64,000 nucleotides of DNA from Prorocentrum cordatum (Eukaryota > Sar > Dinophyceae > Prorocentrales > Prorocentraceae). Location: positions 861,991 to 925,990 of the forward strand of contig CAUYUJ010015305.1 of the NCBI GenBank assembly GCA_963575745.1, read 5' to 3'. The translations under genes and the position numbers were made by a program. Positions 62,865 through 64,000 of the stretch are shown here, piece after piece (position 1 is the stretch's first letter; every line of letters begins with the position of its first letter). Under the pieces are notes generated by a model. The model was not told the DNA's origin and made no database searches. It worked only from the letters and a program-made list of their open reading frames with translations.

Positions 62865-63020
62865 ATGCCTCCCTCTTCCTCCTCCTCCGCCTCCTCCTCC
62901 TCCTCCGCCTCCTCCCCTCCTCTTCCGCCTCCTGCTCCTCCTCCTCCTCCTCCTCCTCCTCCTCCTCCTCCTCCTCCTCCTCCTCCACCCCCCCCTCCTC
63001 CCCCTCCACCACCCTCTTGG
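62865..63020 (+). repeat. CTC microsatellite between TTGGACGCCC boxes
   Basis: (CTC)n/(CCT)n over 62875-63015. CTTGGACGCCC(C)GAG is found before it at about 62696 and directly after it at 63017, so the tract sits inside a short duplicated context. Confidence 0.9.
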
Positions 63021-63300
63021 ACGCCCCCGAGCCTGAAAGCGCCCTGGGGCGCCCGGCCAGGGTCGTCACCGAGCCCCGTCCAGGGGGCGCGGCCAGCCGA
63101 CCGAGGCCTGCGCAGGCCACGGCGGACACCCCGACACGTTCGCGCGGCAAGTGGCAAGGCTTCGGGCTGCGCGCAGGCTCTGGGATCCTGTCGTCTCATT
63201 TGTGTGCGAGCCAGGCGTTTTCGCCGGGTGTCGGGCCCTGGGGCCCTCGCAGTTCGATCCGGCCCGAGCAATGGCGCACCAGGATGGTCTGTGGGGTTCC

Positions 63301-63935
63301 AGTAGTTTTTCCTAACCATCCTGTGGTATTGGGCCTCGTTTTGAAGAGACGGTCCCCGCGTTCCCTCCTCCCGTCACCCTCCTCACTTTGGCTCACAAGT
63401 TTCGTGGCCCCACAGGGTGCTCCCCCGAAGGCTCCAGTGCCACCGCCCGCATGCGTCACGCACACCAATTTCGGCACACCCATCACACGTTTCGTGGCCC
63501 ACAGGGAGCTCCACGGAAGGCCCCAGTGCCACCGCCCGCATGCGTCACGCACACCCATTTCGGCACACCCATTTCGGCACACCCATCACACGTTTCGTGG
63601 CCTCACAGGGAGCTCAACCGAAGGCCCCAGTGCCACCGTCCGCATGCGCCCACCGCACCCATGTTGGCACACCCATCACACGGCGGCACCATAGGGAGCT
63701 CCACCGACGGCCCCAATGGCTGCGTTCGCATGCGTCCACCGCGCCTATTTCGGCACACCCCTCACGCGCTTCGTGGCCCCACAGGGAGCTCCACCGAAGG
63801 CCTCAATGGCTGCGTTCGCACGCGCCCACTGGACAAGTTTTGGTACACCCCTCGTTTCGTGGCCCTACAGGGAGCTACTCCGAATGCGGTGCATACAACG
63901 ACGGTGCTCACAATTGCATATGGTTGGACAGTGCG
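63301..63935 (+). repeat. ~88-bp satellite cassette, locus 3, with both caps
   Basis: Left cap 63301-63372 (CTAACCATCCTGTGGTATTG, CCCCGCGTTCCCTCC) matches locus 1. GCATGCG-type boxes follow at 63449, 63538, 63642, 63728 and 63818, with GGCCCCACAGGGAGCTCCAC and TTTCGGCACACCC in each unit. Right cap 63881-63935 (TACAACGACGGTGCTCACAA, TTGCATATGGTTGG) matches locus 2. This is the only locus in the window with both ends. Confidence 0.9.
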
Positions 63936-63939
63936 GATT

Positions 63940-64000
63940 CTATGAGGGGACTATCGCCGATTTATCGGAATTGACGATGCATCGCCGATTCCAGCTCCAT
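63940..64000 (-). repeat. ATCGGCGATG repeat block at window end
   Basis: On the minus strand GGAGCTGGAATCGGCGATGC then ATAAATCGGCGATAGTCC parallels 8193-8250. It is cut by the window edge, so the full element is not seen. Confidence 0.65.

Overview
This window looks like nuclear DNA of a dinoflagellate. It is GC-rich overall and has almost no recognisable genes. It is packed with trinucleotide arrays, minisatellites, long-unit satellites and short inverted-repeat elements, and several repeat families recur across the whole 64 kb. Nothing looks bacterial or viral: there are no operons, Shine-Dalgarno-led ORF chains, rRNA or tRNA that I could identify. Several of the peptides encoded by the repeats look like ones I associate with the dinoflagellate Prorocentrum cordatum. 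That species-level guess is from memory, unverified and weak.

Layout. 0-15 kb: diverged duplications, GAT/CAT arrays (3.1-7.2 kb), several inverted-repeat elements, a 14-bp minisatellite (10.6 kb) and an ~85-bp satellite (12.5-13.2 kb). 15.1-21.8 kb: one continuous GTC/GAC (ACG-class) array of about 6.7 kb with higher-order structure. 21.9-33.5 kb: a cluster of MITE-like and foldback elements, a CAT array (27.2-28.3 kb) and one or two weak ORF candidates. 33.9-41 kb: ~88-bp satellite blocks, interleaved 10-mer/12-mer repeats and a 21-bp-like minisatellite. 41-44.6 kb: a long degenerate CCCAAGA-type array, an AT-richer island with an internally duplicated ORF, and an 0.8 kb ACT array. 45-49.3 kb: the most gene-like part. 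It holds a broken reverse transcriptase (46.5-46.9 kb) and a two-segment ORF of an unrecognised protein (48.3-49.05 kb) that a MITE directly abuts. 50-64 kb: further mobile elements, AGG/CTC/AAT arrays, a 419-bp tandem duplication, an 89-bp satellite (60.6-61.5 kb) and a third ~88-bp satellite block.

Function. The only protein family I can name with some confidence is the degenerate reverse transcriptase. Other CDS entries are open frames with protein-like composition and are marked low confidence. The main content is repeat biology: at least six families of short non-autonomous elements with terminal inverted repeats, dispersed satellite cassettes with shared end sequences, and one dispersed element in which a short A-rich stretch has grown into a 127-bp microsatellite.
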